Origin: Streptomyces sp. FIT100
Lineage (GTDB): Bacteria > Actinomycetota > Actinomycetes > Streptomycetales > Streptomycetaceae
Reading direction: 5' to 3'
Assembly (NCBI RefSeq): GCF_024584805.1
Contig: NZ_CP075715.1
Span: 2,786,026 to 2,850,025 of the forward strand
Length of the DNA: 64,000 bases
The translations under genes and the position numbers were made by a program. The notes beneath the pieces were generated by a model. That model made no database searches, was not told the DNA's origin, and worked only from the letters and a program-made list of their open reading frames with translations. Positions 25,326 to 33,760 of the stretch are shown one piece after another. How positions within the stretch are numbered: position 1 is the stretch's first letter; each line of letters begins with the position of its first letter.

Positions 25326-27419
25326 GTGAGCGGAAACACCGAAGGACAGGGTCCTGCGGCCGTCGCGGCGCCCGGGACCGCCCTACCGTCGGTTACGGAG
25401 CGTCACGCGGCGGGACGCGGGGCGCACACCGCGGACGGCGCGCGCGGGGGCGCCGCCGGAGCAACCACCGGAGCCACCGCGGGCGCAACCATCGGAGCCA
25501 CCGCGGGCGCAACCGTCGGCGCGACGGCAGGCGCACGGCCCACTGCGATGGCCACCGCCTCGCGCACCACGACGGCCGCCACCAGGCCCGCGGGCCCGAC
25601 GCACACGACAGCGGCGGCGCTCGCCGGCCCGGCAGTCACCGCCCCGCCCGTCACCGGCCCGTCCGCCGTGCCGCCCTGCCTCGTACCGTCCTCCGCCGAA
25701 CTCGGCGACCACCGTGCCGCGTTCACCATCGCCCAGCTCGCCATGGCCGTCGTCGACCACGACGGCCTCGTCGTCTCCGCCAACGACGCGCTCGCCGAGC
25801 TCATCGGCGCCGAACCGGCCACGCTGCACGAGCGGTCCGCCGCCGAGCTCGTGGACCTCGCATCCGACGGCCGCACCTGGCACGCGTACCGCGAGGTGCT
25901 GCGCGGCCGCCGCGCACGCTTCCGCTGCACCCGCCGGCTCAAGCACCCCGACGGGCGCGCCCTTTGGGCCGAGGTCACCGTCGCGCCCCTGCCCGACAGC
26001 CGCCGGGTGCTGCTCTCCGTCGCCGACATCAGCGACCGGCGCGAGCTCCAGGCGCGGCTGCGCCACCTCCAGATGCACGACCCGGTGACCCGGCTGCCCA
26101 ACCGCACTCTGTTCTTCGAGCGGCTCAGCGCCGCCCTGGAGACGTCGTCGTACGAGCACGGCGGCACCGGCCGGATCGGGCTCTGCTATCTCGACCTCGA
26201 CGGCTTCAAGGCCGTCAACGACACCCTCGGCCACCGTGTCGGCGACCGGCTGCTGACCGCCGTCGCGGGCCGGCTGACCGACTGCGCGGACCGCGACGGC
26301 TACACGCGCAGCGGCGGCCATCTGGTGGCCCGGCTCGGCGGCGACGAGTTCGCGATCCTGATCGAGGACTCCACCGGTACGGAGCAACTCGCCGACCTCG
26401 CACGATCGGTGCTGGTCGCGCTCCAGCGTCCGTTCGACCTCGCCGGGCAGCGGCTCTCGGTGTCCGCGTCGATCGGGGTGGTGGAGCGGACCGCGGCCGG
26501 GACGACGGCGACCGGCCTGATGCAGGACGCGGACACGACGCTGTACTGGGCGAAGGCGGACGGCAAGGCCCGCTGGACCCTCTTCGACCCCGAGCGCAAC
26601 GCCCACCGGATGACGCGCCAGGCGCTGTCGTCGACGCTGCGGCCCGCCGTGGAGCGCGGGGAGTTCGCGCTCGAGTACCAGCCGCTGGTGGGGATGGCGG
26701 ACGGCGCCGTGCGGGGCGTCGAGGCGCTGGTGCGCTGGAACCACCCCCAGTTCGGCACGCTGGCGCCGAATCGGTTCATCGGAATCGCGGAAGAAGACGG
26801 CTCGATCGTGCAGTTGGGCCGCTGGGTCCTGCGGACGGCGTGCCGCCAGGCACGGCAGTGGCAGCAGGACCATCCGGGCGCGGCGCCGATCTTCGTCAGC
26901 GTCAACGTCGCCGTGCGCCAGGTCTGGGACTCCGACCTGGTCACGGATGTCGCCGGCATCCTGGCCGAGACGGGGCTCGCCCCGCACCTGCTCCAGTTGG
27001 AGCTCACCGAGTCGGCGGTGATGGGCTCCGCGGGCCGCCCGCTCCAGGCCCTCCAGGCGCTCAGCGACATGGGCGTCCGTATCGCGATCGACGACTTCGG
27101 GACGGGCTACTCCAACCTCGCCTATCTGAGCCGGCTGCCGGTGTCCGTACTGAAGCTCGACGGATCGTTTGTTCGCGGCTTCCGCTACGACGATGGCGCC
27201 CACCCGAACCCCGCCGACGAGACGATCGTCGAGGCGATGGTCCAACTCGCCCATCGGCTGGGACTCACGGTCACCGCGGAATGCGTGGAGACGGCGGGCC
27301 AGGCGGAGCGGCTCCGGCGGATCGGGTGCGACACGGGGCAGGGGTGGCTGTACTCGCGGGCGGTGGCGCCGGAGCGCATCGACGGCATGATCGGTGGAGT
27401 CAGCCCACTGGCGGTGTGA
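25326..27419 (+). CDS. cdgA: Cyclic-di-GMP cyclase/phosphodiesterase CdgA (PAS-GGDEF-EAL)
   Basis: This 697-residue protein has four parts. Residues 1-125 are a disordered Ala/Thr/Gly/Pro-rich leader with a GATxGAT repeat. A PAS domain covers about 130-240 (AQLAMAVVDHDGLVVSANDA, VLLSVADISDRRE). The GGDEF domain keeps an intact LGGDEFAIL. The EAL domain keeps GVEALVRW, ELTESAVM, IDDFGTGYSNL and KLDGSFV. Both catalytic signatures are intact, so it may make and break c-di-GMP. The architecture and surrounding gene order match cdgA, a BldD-controlled gene whose overexpression blocks aerial growth in S. coelicolor. GTG start, GGGAGC upstream. Confidence 0.87.
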   Translation: MSGNTEGQGPAAVAAPGTALPSVTERHAAGRGAHTADGARGGAAGATTGATAGATIGATAGATVGATAGARPTAMATASRTTTAATRPAGPTHTTAAALAGPAVTAPPVTGPSAVPPCLVPSSAELGDHRAAFTIAQLAMAVVDHDGLVVSANDALAELIGAEPATLHERSAAELVDLASDGRTWHAYREVLRGRRARFRCTRRLKHPDGRALWAEVTVAPLPDSRRVLLSVADISDRRELQARLRHLQMHDPVTRLPNRTLFFERLSAALETSSYEHGGTGRIGLCYLDLDGFKAVNDTLGHRVGDRLLTAVAGRLTDCADRDGYTRSGGHLVARLGGDEFAILIEDSTGTEQLADLARSVLVALQRPFDLAGQRLSVSASIGVVERTAAGTTATGLMQDADTTLYWAKADGKARWTLFDPERNAHRMTRQALSSTLRPAVERGEFALEYQPLVGMADGAVRGVEALVRWNHPQFGTLAPNRFIGIAEEDGSIVQLGRWVLRTACRQARQWQQDHPGAAPIFVSVNVAVRQVWDSDLVTDVAGILAETGLAPHLLQLELTESAVMGSAGRPLQALQALSDMGVRIAIDDFGTGYSNLAYLSRLPVSVLKLDGSFVRGFRYDDGAHPNPADETIVEAMVQLAHRLGLTVTAECVETAGQAERLRRIGCDTGQGWLYSRAVAPERIDGMIGGVSPLAV

Positions 27420-27587
27420 CCCGCCTGCGGCGGGCCCGCGCGGCGGAGCCGCACACCGGATGCGGCCCCACCCCGGAGCGGCTCCGGGCCCCGTCGTCGA
27501 AGCAGCGCCGTCCGCCCGCGGGACGGGGCGGACGGGACATCGACCCCGCCCGCAGGGCGGGGCGCACGGCACGTCGACGAAGAGGGC
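27420..27587. terminator. Hairpins between convergent cdgA and LLM oxidoreductase genes
   Basis: CCCGC-CTGCG-GCGGG (27420-27434) overlaps the end of cdgA, and CCCGGAG-CGG-CTCCGGG (27472-27488) follows. Either can act as terminator for the two converging genes. Further G/C-rich partial repeats fill the rest. Confidence 0.55.
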
Positions 27588-28700
27588 CTAGTGGACCCCG
27601 TCCGGCATGCCGTACGCGTCCGCGATCAGCTCGTACGACCGCAGCCGCGCCTCCCCGCCGTGCGCGTTGGCCGTGATCATCAGTTCGTCCGCCCCCGTGC
27701 GCTTCTGCAGATCGTCCAGGCCGGTGCGGACCTCGTCGGGTGTGCCGTGGACGACGTTTCCGAGCCAGCTGTCCACGAACTCGCGCTCCAGCGGGCTGAA
27801 GGCGTACGCCTCGGCCTCCTCGGGGGTGGGGATGAGACCGGGGCGGCCGCTGCGGAGGCGCAGCATCGACAGTGCTCCGGTCATGACCTGGCGACGGGCC
27901 TCGCGGGCGTCACCGGAGGCGAGGGCGGAGACGCCGATCAGCGCGTAGGGGGCGTCGAGGACTGCCGAGGGGCGGAAGGTGTCGCGGTAGAGGTCGAGCG
28001 CCGGGATGGTGTTCTGCGCCGAGAAGTGGTGGGCGAAGGCAAACGGCAGGCCCAGCACGCCGGCCAGCCGCGCGCTGAAACCGGAGGAGCCGAGCAGCCA
28101 GATCGGAGGCCGGGCGGTGGACTGGACCCCACCGGGCGAGGTGGCCTGCACCGGGCCGGGGATCGCGTGGATGCGCGCGTACGGGTGGCCGTCCGGGAAG
28201 TCGTCGTCCAGGAAGCGGGTGAGCTCGGCGAGCTGCTGCGGGAACTCGTCGGCGCCCTCTCCCCTGGCCTCCGGCATGGGGGACCCCAGCCGCTCGGTGC
28301 GGCGCAGCGCGGCGGCGGTGGCGCCGTCCGTCCCGGGCGCGCGGCCGAGGCCGAGGTCGACCCGGCCCGGCGCGAGCGCCTCCAGCGTGCCGAACTGCTC
28401 GGCGATCACCAGCGGCGCGTGGTTGGGCAGCATCACCCCGCCGGAGCCGAGGCGGATGCGCACGGTGTGGGCCGCGAGGTGGGCGAGGATGACGGCGGGG
28501 GACGAGGAGGCGACACCTGGCATGGAGTGGTGCTCGGCGACCCAGTGGCGGTGGTAGCCGCGGCGTTCGGCGAGCCGGACGATGTCGACGCTGGTGCGCA
28601 GGGCCTCGCCGGCGGTGCGGCCGCTGCCGACCGTGACCAGGTCCAGTACCGACAGGGGTACGGGGGCGGTTCCGGTCGCCGTGCCTCGGATCTCGTCCAC
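27588..28700 (-). CDS. LLM-class flavin-dependent oxidoreductase (MsnO8-type)
   Basis: This 370-residue protein of the bacterial luciferase-like monooxygenase family starts at the GTG 28700 with AGGAGG upstream. Diagnostic stretches are GYHRHWVAEHHSMPGVASSS, IRLGSGGVMLPNHAPLVIAEQFG, RVDLGLGRAPGTD and WLLGSSGFSARLAG, all characteristic of the MsnO8-like subgroup. It would use reduced FMN and oxygen on an unknown substrate. It lies at the edge of the catabolic island, in the same direction as the two racemase-fold genes, about 200 bases downstream of them. Confidence 0.85.
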   Translation of the reverse strand: MDEIRGTATGTAPVPLSVLDLVTVGSGRTAGEALRTSVDIVRLAERRGYHRHWVAEHHSMPGVASSSPAVILAHLAAHTVRIRLGSGGVMLPNHAPLVIAEQFGTLEALAPGRVDLGLGRAPGTDGATAAALRRTERLGSPMPEARGEGADEFPQQLAELTRFLDDDFPDGHPYARIHAIPGPVQATSPGGVQSTARPPIWLLGSSGFSARLAGVLGLPFAFAHHFSAQNTIPALDLYRDTFRPSAVLDAPYALIGVSALASGDAREARRQVMTGALSMLRLRSGRPGLIPTPEEAEAYAFSPLEREFVDSWLGNVVHGTPDEVRTGLDDLQKRTGADELMITANAHGGEARLRSYELIADAYGMPDGVH

Positions 28701-28905
28701 TGCTGGGGTCCTCCTGCGCGTGTCGTACGTGTCCTCGCCACCAACAGGAGGGGGTCTCCGGTTTATTCCCGTCCGGGACCGCCGGAGACGGCAGGAAACG
28801 AGCCGGGGAATCGCCCCCGGCCCGCTCCGCGTCGGCTCCGGCCCGCTCCGCTTCGGCCGCGGCCCACCCCGCATCGCCCCCGGCCCACCCCGCATCGACA
28901 GCGGC

Positions 28906-29643
28906 TCACTCCGCGACGATCCGGTCCTCCGGCCGGGCGAACAGCACCCCCGTCCGCTCCGCCCACACCTTCCGCTCGGCGAGCCGCAGCCCCTCCCAGA
29001 CCGTCACCTGGTTCGCCGTGAGCACGGGCTTGCCCAGCGCCGCCTCCAGCTCCGCCAGATGCGCCACGGTGTGCAGCGCCGTGTCGGGCATGAGCACCGC
29101 CTCCGCCCTCGGCTCGTCCCCCGCCCGGGCCAGGTCGAGCACCTGCTCGCGGCCCCAGGTCCCGACCTCGGCCGCGGTCACCACCCCGCTCGCCCGCGCC
29201 CCGGTCACGTCCAGTCCTGCCTGTTCGAGGAACTCCTCGAAGGACGCCGTGACGTCGTCCGGGTACGTCGCCGCGACGGCGACCCGCTCCACCCCGAGCG
29301 CCCGCGCCGCGTGGACGAAGGCGAACGACGTGCTCGACGCCGGCAGCCCCGCCGTCTGCGCCAGCTCCCTGATCTGCTCCTGGGCGCCGTCCCAGCCGCG
29401 GATGAAGCTGCCGCTCGTACACGCCCAGACCAGCGACTCGGCGCCGGCGAGCCGCAGCTCCTCGATGCCGGCCGCCAGCCGCGCGGGCGCGCCCATCTCG
29501 ATCAGGGCGTCCTCGCGGTGCGCGTCCTCGCCGATGTCGGTGTGGAAGACCGGCAGCCGGACGTCGCTGTCCAGCAGGACCGCGATGCGCGGGTAGTCGT
29601 CCTCGGCGGAGTGCCCCGGGTAGAGCAGTCCGACAGTCGTCAT
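28906..29643 (-). CDS. EutA/maleate isomerase-like protein lacking the second catalytic cysteine
   Basis: This 245-residue protein has the Asp/Glu racemase fold, in the maleate isomerase/arylmalonate decarboxylase/EutA group. It starts MTTVGLLYPGHSAEDDYPRI. The first catalytic cysteine is present in LVWACTSGSFIRGW. The second motif, normally SCTNLxT, reads LMPDTALHTV, so the second cysteine is replaced. Racemization or isomerization by a two-cysteine mechanism is therefore unlikely; a one-base or binding role is possible. The start overlaps the stop of the upstream paralogue (ATGA), so the two are co-expressed. Confidence 0.8.
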   Translation of the reverse strand: MTTVGLLYPGHSAEDDYPRIAVLLDSDVRLPVFHTDIGEDAHREDALIEMGAPARLAAGIEELRLAGAESLVWACTSGSFIRGWDGAQEQIRELAQTAGLPASSTSFAFVHAARALGVERVAVAATYPDDVTASFEEFLEQAGLDVTGARASGVVTAAEVGTWGREQVLDLARAGDEPRAEAVLMPDTALHTVAHLAELEAALGKPVLTANQVTVWEGLRLAERKVWAERTGVLFARPEDRIVAE

Positions 29644-30482
29644 GTCAGCCCTTCCTGTCCCTCTTCCTGCCGGTGGTCGACCGTGGTGTCCGCGACGCGC
29701 GGTGGGTCCAGGGGACCCGGGGCATCCGGGGCATCCGGGGCGTCCATCAGCAGGGCCTGGTACGGACCGACGGCGTAGACGCCGATCCGGCGCAGCGCGG
29801 ACCACATCGTGACCTGGTTCGCGGAGATCACCGGCATCCGCAGTTCCGCCTCCAGCTGGGGTATCGCGTCGTACGTCGGCAGATTGGTGCAGCTGATGAA
29901 GAGCGCGTCCGCCGCGCCCACCACGGCCTGCCGCGCCATGTCCACCACGGACCGGTACGGCACCTTCCAGATGTGCCGGGTCAGCCCCAGGAAGGCGCGG
30001 CCCGTGACCGCTACCCCAGCTTCACCCAGATACTCCTCCAGCGCCCGGGTCACCGACTCGGTGTAGGGGGTGACGAGCGCGATACGGCAGGCCCCGAGCT
30101 CGGCGAGGGCTTCGAGCAGGGCGCCCGACGTCGTGACGGAGGCGATGTCGCCCGCCCGGGTCATCGCCTCGCACATCGCGCGCTCGCCCGCCACTCCGCC
30201 GACGAAGCTGCCGCTCGCGCACGCGTACGCCACGACCTCCGGTTCGGACGCGGCCAGGGCGCGCACCGCCTCGTCGAGCGTCTCGTGCTCGCTGACCAGC
30301 CGGGCCAGGTCGAGCGAGACCTCGACCGGCACGAACGGCGTGCGGGTCAGCCGCAGCGAGACGTCGTCGGGCACCCAGCGCCACAGCTCGCGATCGAGGG
30401 CGAAGTCGAAGGGGGCCACCACGCCGACACCGCGCTGTGGGGCCGGTCCGCCCAGCCAGGAAACATCGAGGGACAGATTCAC
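29640..30482 (-). CDS. EutA/maleate isomerase-like racemase-fold protein
   Basis: This 280-residue paralogue of the downstream gene has both catalytic cysteines, in VVAYACASGSFVGG and ALFISCTNLPTYD. The conserved ISANQVTMWSALRRIG segment follows. Start: two adjacent GTG codons occur, and I take the second (30482) because it sits six bases after AGGGGG. The family interconverts maleate/fumarate-like acids or acts in ectoine breakdown (EutA), so a dicarboxylate-like substrate is plausible. It is divergent from the dehydrogenase-amidase pair, with about 95 bases between. Confidence 0.8.
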   Translation of the reverse strand: MNLSLDVSWLGGPAPQRGVGVVAPFDFALDRELWRWVPDDVSLRLTRTPFVPVEVSLDLARLVSEHETLDEAVRALAASEPEVVAYACASGSFVGGVAGERAMCEAMTRAGDIASVTTSGALLEALAELGACRIALVTPYTESVTRALEEYLGEAGVAVTGRAFLGLTRHIWKVPYRSVVDMARQAVVGAADALFISCTNLPTYDAIPQLEAELRMPVISANQVTMWSALRRIGVYAVGPYQALLMDAPDAPDAPGPLDPPRVADTTVDHRQEEGQEGLT

Positions 30483-30577
30483 CACGGGCCCCCTTACGTC
30501 TTGTTGACGACGGTAGGTTCGGGTGCGAGCGTGGGTCAATCCGTACATGTCAGACGTTCAGAAACGGTTTCCCCGCG

Positions 30578-31531
30578 ATGACGGTCCCGATTCTTCTCGT
30601 GCTGGAAGCGGACCCTCCGCCGCGCCTCGGGGCGCTCGCCGGCCGGGCCGTCGTCCGGTACGCCGACGAGCGCACACTCGCCGCCGCGCTGCCGGACGCC
30701 GATGCGCTGCTGGTGTGGGACTTCACCTCCGAGGCGGTACGCCGCGCCTGGCCGGGGCCGGGGCCGCGACCCCGCTGGGTGCACACGCCGAGCGCGGGCG
30801 TGGACCGGCTGCTCTGCCCGGAGCTCGCGGGCTCGGACACCGTGGTGACCAACGCCCGCGGGATCTTCGACCAGCCCATCGCCGAGTACGTGGCCGCGCT
30901 GGTGCTGGCGATGGCGAAGGATCTCCCCGGCACGCTGGAGCTCCAGCGGCAGCGGCGCTGGCGGCACCGCGAGGGGCTGCCCGTCGCGGGCGGCCGCGCG
31001 GTCGTCGTCGGCGCGGGCCCCATCGGCCTGGCGATCGGCCGCACCCTGCGGGCGCTCGGGATGACCGTCGCCGTCGCCGGTCGCACCGCACGCCCCGGCG
31101 TGCACGGGGCCGAGGACCTCGACCGGCTGCTCGGCCGCGCCGACTGGGTGGTGTGCGCGGCGCCGCTGACGGAGGCGACGCGCGGCATGTTCGGCGCGCG
31201 GCGCTTCGCGCTGCTCCAGCCGTCGGCCCGGTTCATCAATGTGGGGCGGGGCGCGCTGGTGGTGGGGGACGAGCTGGTCGCGGCGGTGCTCGAGCGGCGG
31301 ATCGCGGGCGCGGCGCTGGACGTCTTCGAGCACGAGCCCCTGGGTCCCGACAGCCGGCTCTGGGACGTTCCCGGCCTGATCGTCTCGCCGCACATGAGCG
31401 GCGACACGGTGGGCTGGCGCGACCGGCTCGGCGAGCAGTTCGTGGAGCTTTTCGACCTGTGGGTGGCCGGAAAGCCGCTGCCGAACGTGGTCGACAAGAA
31501 TCGTGGGTACGTCCCCTCTCATGACTCCTGA
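30578..31531 (+). CDS. D-2-hydroxyacid dehydrogenase (NAD-dependent)
   Basis: This is a 317-residue enzyme. The nucleotide-binding loop is AVVVGAGPIGLAIGRTLRAL. The catalytic arginine is in FINVGRGALVVG, and the acid/base histidine in VSPHMSGDTVGW. NARGIFDQPIAEYVAALVLAMAK is the typical inter-domain helix. It would reduce a 2-oxoacid or oxidise a D-2-hydroxyacid. The ATG at 30578 has no strong ribosome site. It overlaps the amidase start by 11 bases and is divergent from the racemase-fold pair, suggesting a common pathway. Confidence 0.87.
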   Translation: MTVPILLVLEADPPPRLGALAGRAVVRYADERTLAAALPDADALLVWDFTSEAVRRAWPGPGPRPRWVHTPSAGVDRLLCPELAGSDTVVTNARGIFDQPIAEYVAALVLAMAKDLPGTLELQRQRRWRHREGLPVAGGRAVVVGAGPIGLAIGRTLRALGMTVAVAGRTARPGVHGAEDLDRLLGRADWVVCAAPLTEATRGMFGARRFALLQPSARFINVGRGALVVGDELVAAVLERRIAGAALDVFEHEPLGPDSRLWDVPGLIVSPHMSGDTVGWRDRLGEQFVELFDLWVAGKPLPNVVDKNRGYVPSHDS

Positions 31532-32984
31532 GCCGAAGACTCCTGAGCCGAAGACTCCCCAGCCGACAGAGCCGGACGCCCTGACCGCGGCGACAGCGCA
31601 CGAGCTCATCGCCGGATACGAGCGGGGCGAGTTCTCACCCCTGGAGGCGGTCCGGGCCGTTCTCGCCCGGATCGATGCGGTGGAACCCGCGGTGAACGCC
31701 TTCGTCCGCGTCGACGCCGAGCAGGCCCTCGCCCAGGCGGCGGCCGCGACCGAGCGCCGCCGCAGGGGCGAGCCGCTCGGGCCGCTCGACGGCGTGCCCG
31801 TGACGGTGAAGGACCTGCTGCTCCAGGCGGGCGCGCCGACGCTGCGCGGCTCGCGGACCGTGCGCCCGGACACCCGCGCCTGGGACGAGGACGCCCCCGC
31901 CGTGGCCCGGCTGCGGGAGCAGGGGGCGGTGTTCGTCGGCAGGACGACGACGCCGGAGTTCGGCTGGAAGGGTGTCACGGACTCACCGCTGACCGGGATC
32001 ACCCGCAATCCGTACGACCTGTCGCGCACGTCCGGCGGATCGAGCGGCGGCAGCGCGGTGGCCGTCGCGCTCGGTGGCGCGCCGCTGTCGATCGGGACGG
32101 ACGGCGGCGGCTCGGTCCGCATCCCGGCGTCCTTCTGCGGGATCTTCGGGCTGAAGCCGACGTACGGCCGTATCCCGCTCTACCCGGCGAGCCCCTTCGG
32201 CACGCTGTCCCACGCGGGCCCGATGGCCCGGGACGCGGCCGACGCGGCGCTGCTGCTGGACGTGGTGAGCGGGCCCGACTGGCGGGACTGGTCGCAGCTG
32301 CCGCCCGCGCCGGGCGTCGTCGGCGCCCTCGCCGACGGGGTGGACGGGGTCAAGGGCCTGCGGATCGCGTACTCACCGTCCTTCGGCGGCCAGGTCGCGG
32401 TCCGGCCCGACGTGGCGTCGGCGGTCCGGGGCGCGGTGGAGCGGCTCGCGGAGCTGGGCGCGTACATCGAGGAGGCGGACCCGGACATCGCGGACCCCGT
32501 GGACGCCTTCCACACCCTGTGGTTCAGCGGGGCGGCGCGGCTGGTGCAGCACTTCGGCACGGAGCAGCGGGAGCTGCTCGACCCGGGCCTGCGGGAGATC
32601 TGTGCGGCGGGCGAGCGGGCGTCGGCGCTGGACTATCTGGCGGCGGTGGACGTGCGGATGGAGCTGGGCCGGCGGATGGGGCGGTTCCATACGTCCTACG
32701 ACCTGCTGGTCACGCCGACGCTGCCGATCACCGCGTTCGAGGCGGGGGCGGAGGTGCCGCCGGGGTCGGGGCTTCGGAGGTGGACGGGGTGGACGCCGTT
32801 CACGTACCCGTTCAACCTGACGCAGCAGCCGGCGGCGACGGTGCCGTGCGGGGTGGACGGCGACGGTCTGCCGATCGGCGTCCAACTGGTCGGCCCGCGC
32901 CACGCGGACGCGCTGATCCTGCGCGCGGCCCATGCGCTGTACGCCTCGGGCGCGGCGTCGGTGCCCTCGCCGCGGGCGGCATAG
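31521..32984 (+). CDS. Amidase-signature enzyme
   Basis: This 487-residue amidase has the complete Ser-cisSer-Lys triad: VTVKDLLL (Lys), GTDGGGSVRIPASFCG (cis-Ser) and TSGGSSGGSAVAVALGG (nucleophile region). It would hydrolyse an amide or carbamate, substrate unknown. The N-terminus has a short KTPEPKTPQP repeat. Its start overlaps the upstream dehydrogenase gene. The TAG stop is supplied by the first bases of a MITE-like element, so the natural C-terminus may once have been different. Confidence 0.88.
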   Translation: MTPEPKTPEPKTPQPTEPDALTAATAHELIAGYERGEFSPLEAVRAVLARIDAVEPAVNAFVRVDAEQALAQAAAATERRRRGEPLGPLDGVPVTVKDLLLQAGAPTLRGSRTVRPDTRAWDEDAPAVARLREQGAVFVGRTTTPEFGWKGVTDSPLTGITRNPYDLSRTSGGSSGGSAVAVALGGAPLSIGTDGGGSVRIPASFCGIFGLKPTYGRIPLYPASPFGTLSHAGPMARDAADAALLLDVVSGPDWRDWSQLPPAPGVVGALADGVDGVKGLRIAYSPSFGGQVAVRPDVASAVRGAVERLAELGAYIEEADPDIADPVDAFHTLWFSGAARLVQHFGTEQRELLDPGLREICAAGERASALDYLAAVDVRMELGRRMGRFHTSYDLLVTPTLPITAFEAGAEVPPGSGLRRWTGWTPFTYPFNLTQQPAATVPCGVDGDGLPIGVQLVGPRHADALILRAAHALYASGAASVPSPRAA

Positions 32985-33223
32985 GCCGTGTCTGACAAAT
33001 CCCGCCTGGCGCGCGACGCCCGGCACGCTCCCCCAGAGCTCGCGCCTGGGAGGTGCCCCCACCCCCGTAGCCCTTCGGGCACGGGAGGTGCCCCCACGCT
33101 GCGTTGTCGGAGTCATCCGAGTACGCCCAGTACGAGGATGATCCTCCGCCTTGCGATTGCACGCACCGGACGCCGCGCACCCCGCCCTGCGGGCGGACGG
33201 CGCCATTTGTCAGACACGACCTA
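32982..33223. mobile_element. MITE-like element between two convergent genes
   Basis: This 242-bp non-coding element has 19-bp terminal inverted repeats with one mismatch: TAGGCCGTGTCTGACAAAT at 32982-33000 and its complement at 33205-33223. Inside are several smaller palindromes, including TTCGGGCACGGGAGGTGCCC. Its inner part shares blocks with the element at 52966-53143 (GCGTTGTCGG, CTCCGCCTTGCGAT, CGCCCT-CGGGCGGACG). The TAG at each end is the stop codon of the adjoining gene, on plus and minus strand respectively. No transposase is encoded; it would need one in trans. Confidence 0.8.
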
Positions 33224-33718
33224 GCCGGAGCTCCTGCCGAACGTGAGCGTCTCCCCCAGCGCCCCCGCGCGCCACAGGTCCTGGCAGGCGTCGGCCATGC
33301 GGTCGAGGCCGTCGACCACCGTGGCCCACACGGTGCCGGGGACCCAGCCCGTGTCCCCGTTCAGCAGCAGGTTGTTGCGCTCGTAGAAGAGCGCGAGATC
33401 CACGGTCACCGGCCGGGACACGTCCCGGTCGTAGCCGTACGCCGCCGTCCCCAGCTCCCTCCCGCTGAAGGTGAAATAGCAGAGGTCGCCCGGAATGGGG
33501 GTCACCGTCGGGTTCTCCAGCGGTGGCTCCCGGTCGGCGAAGGCGGGGAAGAGCGCATAGATCTCGTTGCGCGCGTACTTCGCGTGGTAGACGTCACCGC
33601 CCAGTGGCAGCGCGTCCCACACCGCACGGCACGTCACGGGCGCCCGGTCGTCGAGGAGTCGCGCGGTGCAGTGGACACCGCGCTTTGCGAGCGAAACGTC
33701 GATGAAGCGATCGGCCAT
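33221..33718 (-). CDS. DUF3830-family protein
   Basis: This 165-residue soluble protein has segments I associate with DUF3830: LLDDRAPVTCRAVWDALPLG, DVYHAKYARNEIYALFPAF, GDLCYFTFSG and ALFYERNNLLLNGDTGWVPG. The family has a cyclophilin-like barrel and recurs near amidases, racemase-fold proteins and amino-acid-type ABC transporters, which is exactly the setting here. Role unknown, possibly substrate binding or enzyme activation. Its stop codon is formed by the end of the MITE-like element. It is divergent from ehuB, with 42 bases between. Confidence 0.75.
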   Translation of the reverse strand: MADRFIDVSLAKRGVHCTARLLDDRAPVTCRAVWDALPLGGDVYHAKYARNEIYALFPAFADREPPLENPTVTPIPGDLCYFTFSGRELGTAAYGYDRDVSRPVTVDLALFYERNNLLLNGDTGWVPGTVWATVVDGLDRMADACQDLWRAGALGETLTFGRSSG

Positions 33719-33760
33719 TCACTACGCATACCCCGACTGAGGCCGGGTAGCCGCGCGCCC

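Noticed and set aside
30536..32122. Long minus-strand open frame opposite the dehydrogenase and amidase
   Set aside because: It lacks any domain and is Arg/Ala/Pro-rich. The plus-strand genes have complete catalytic motifs.
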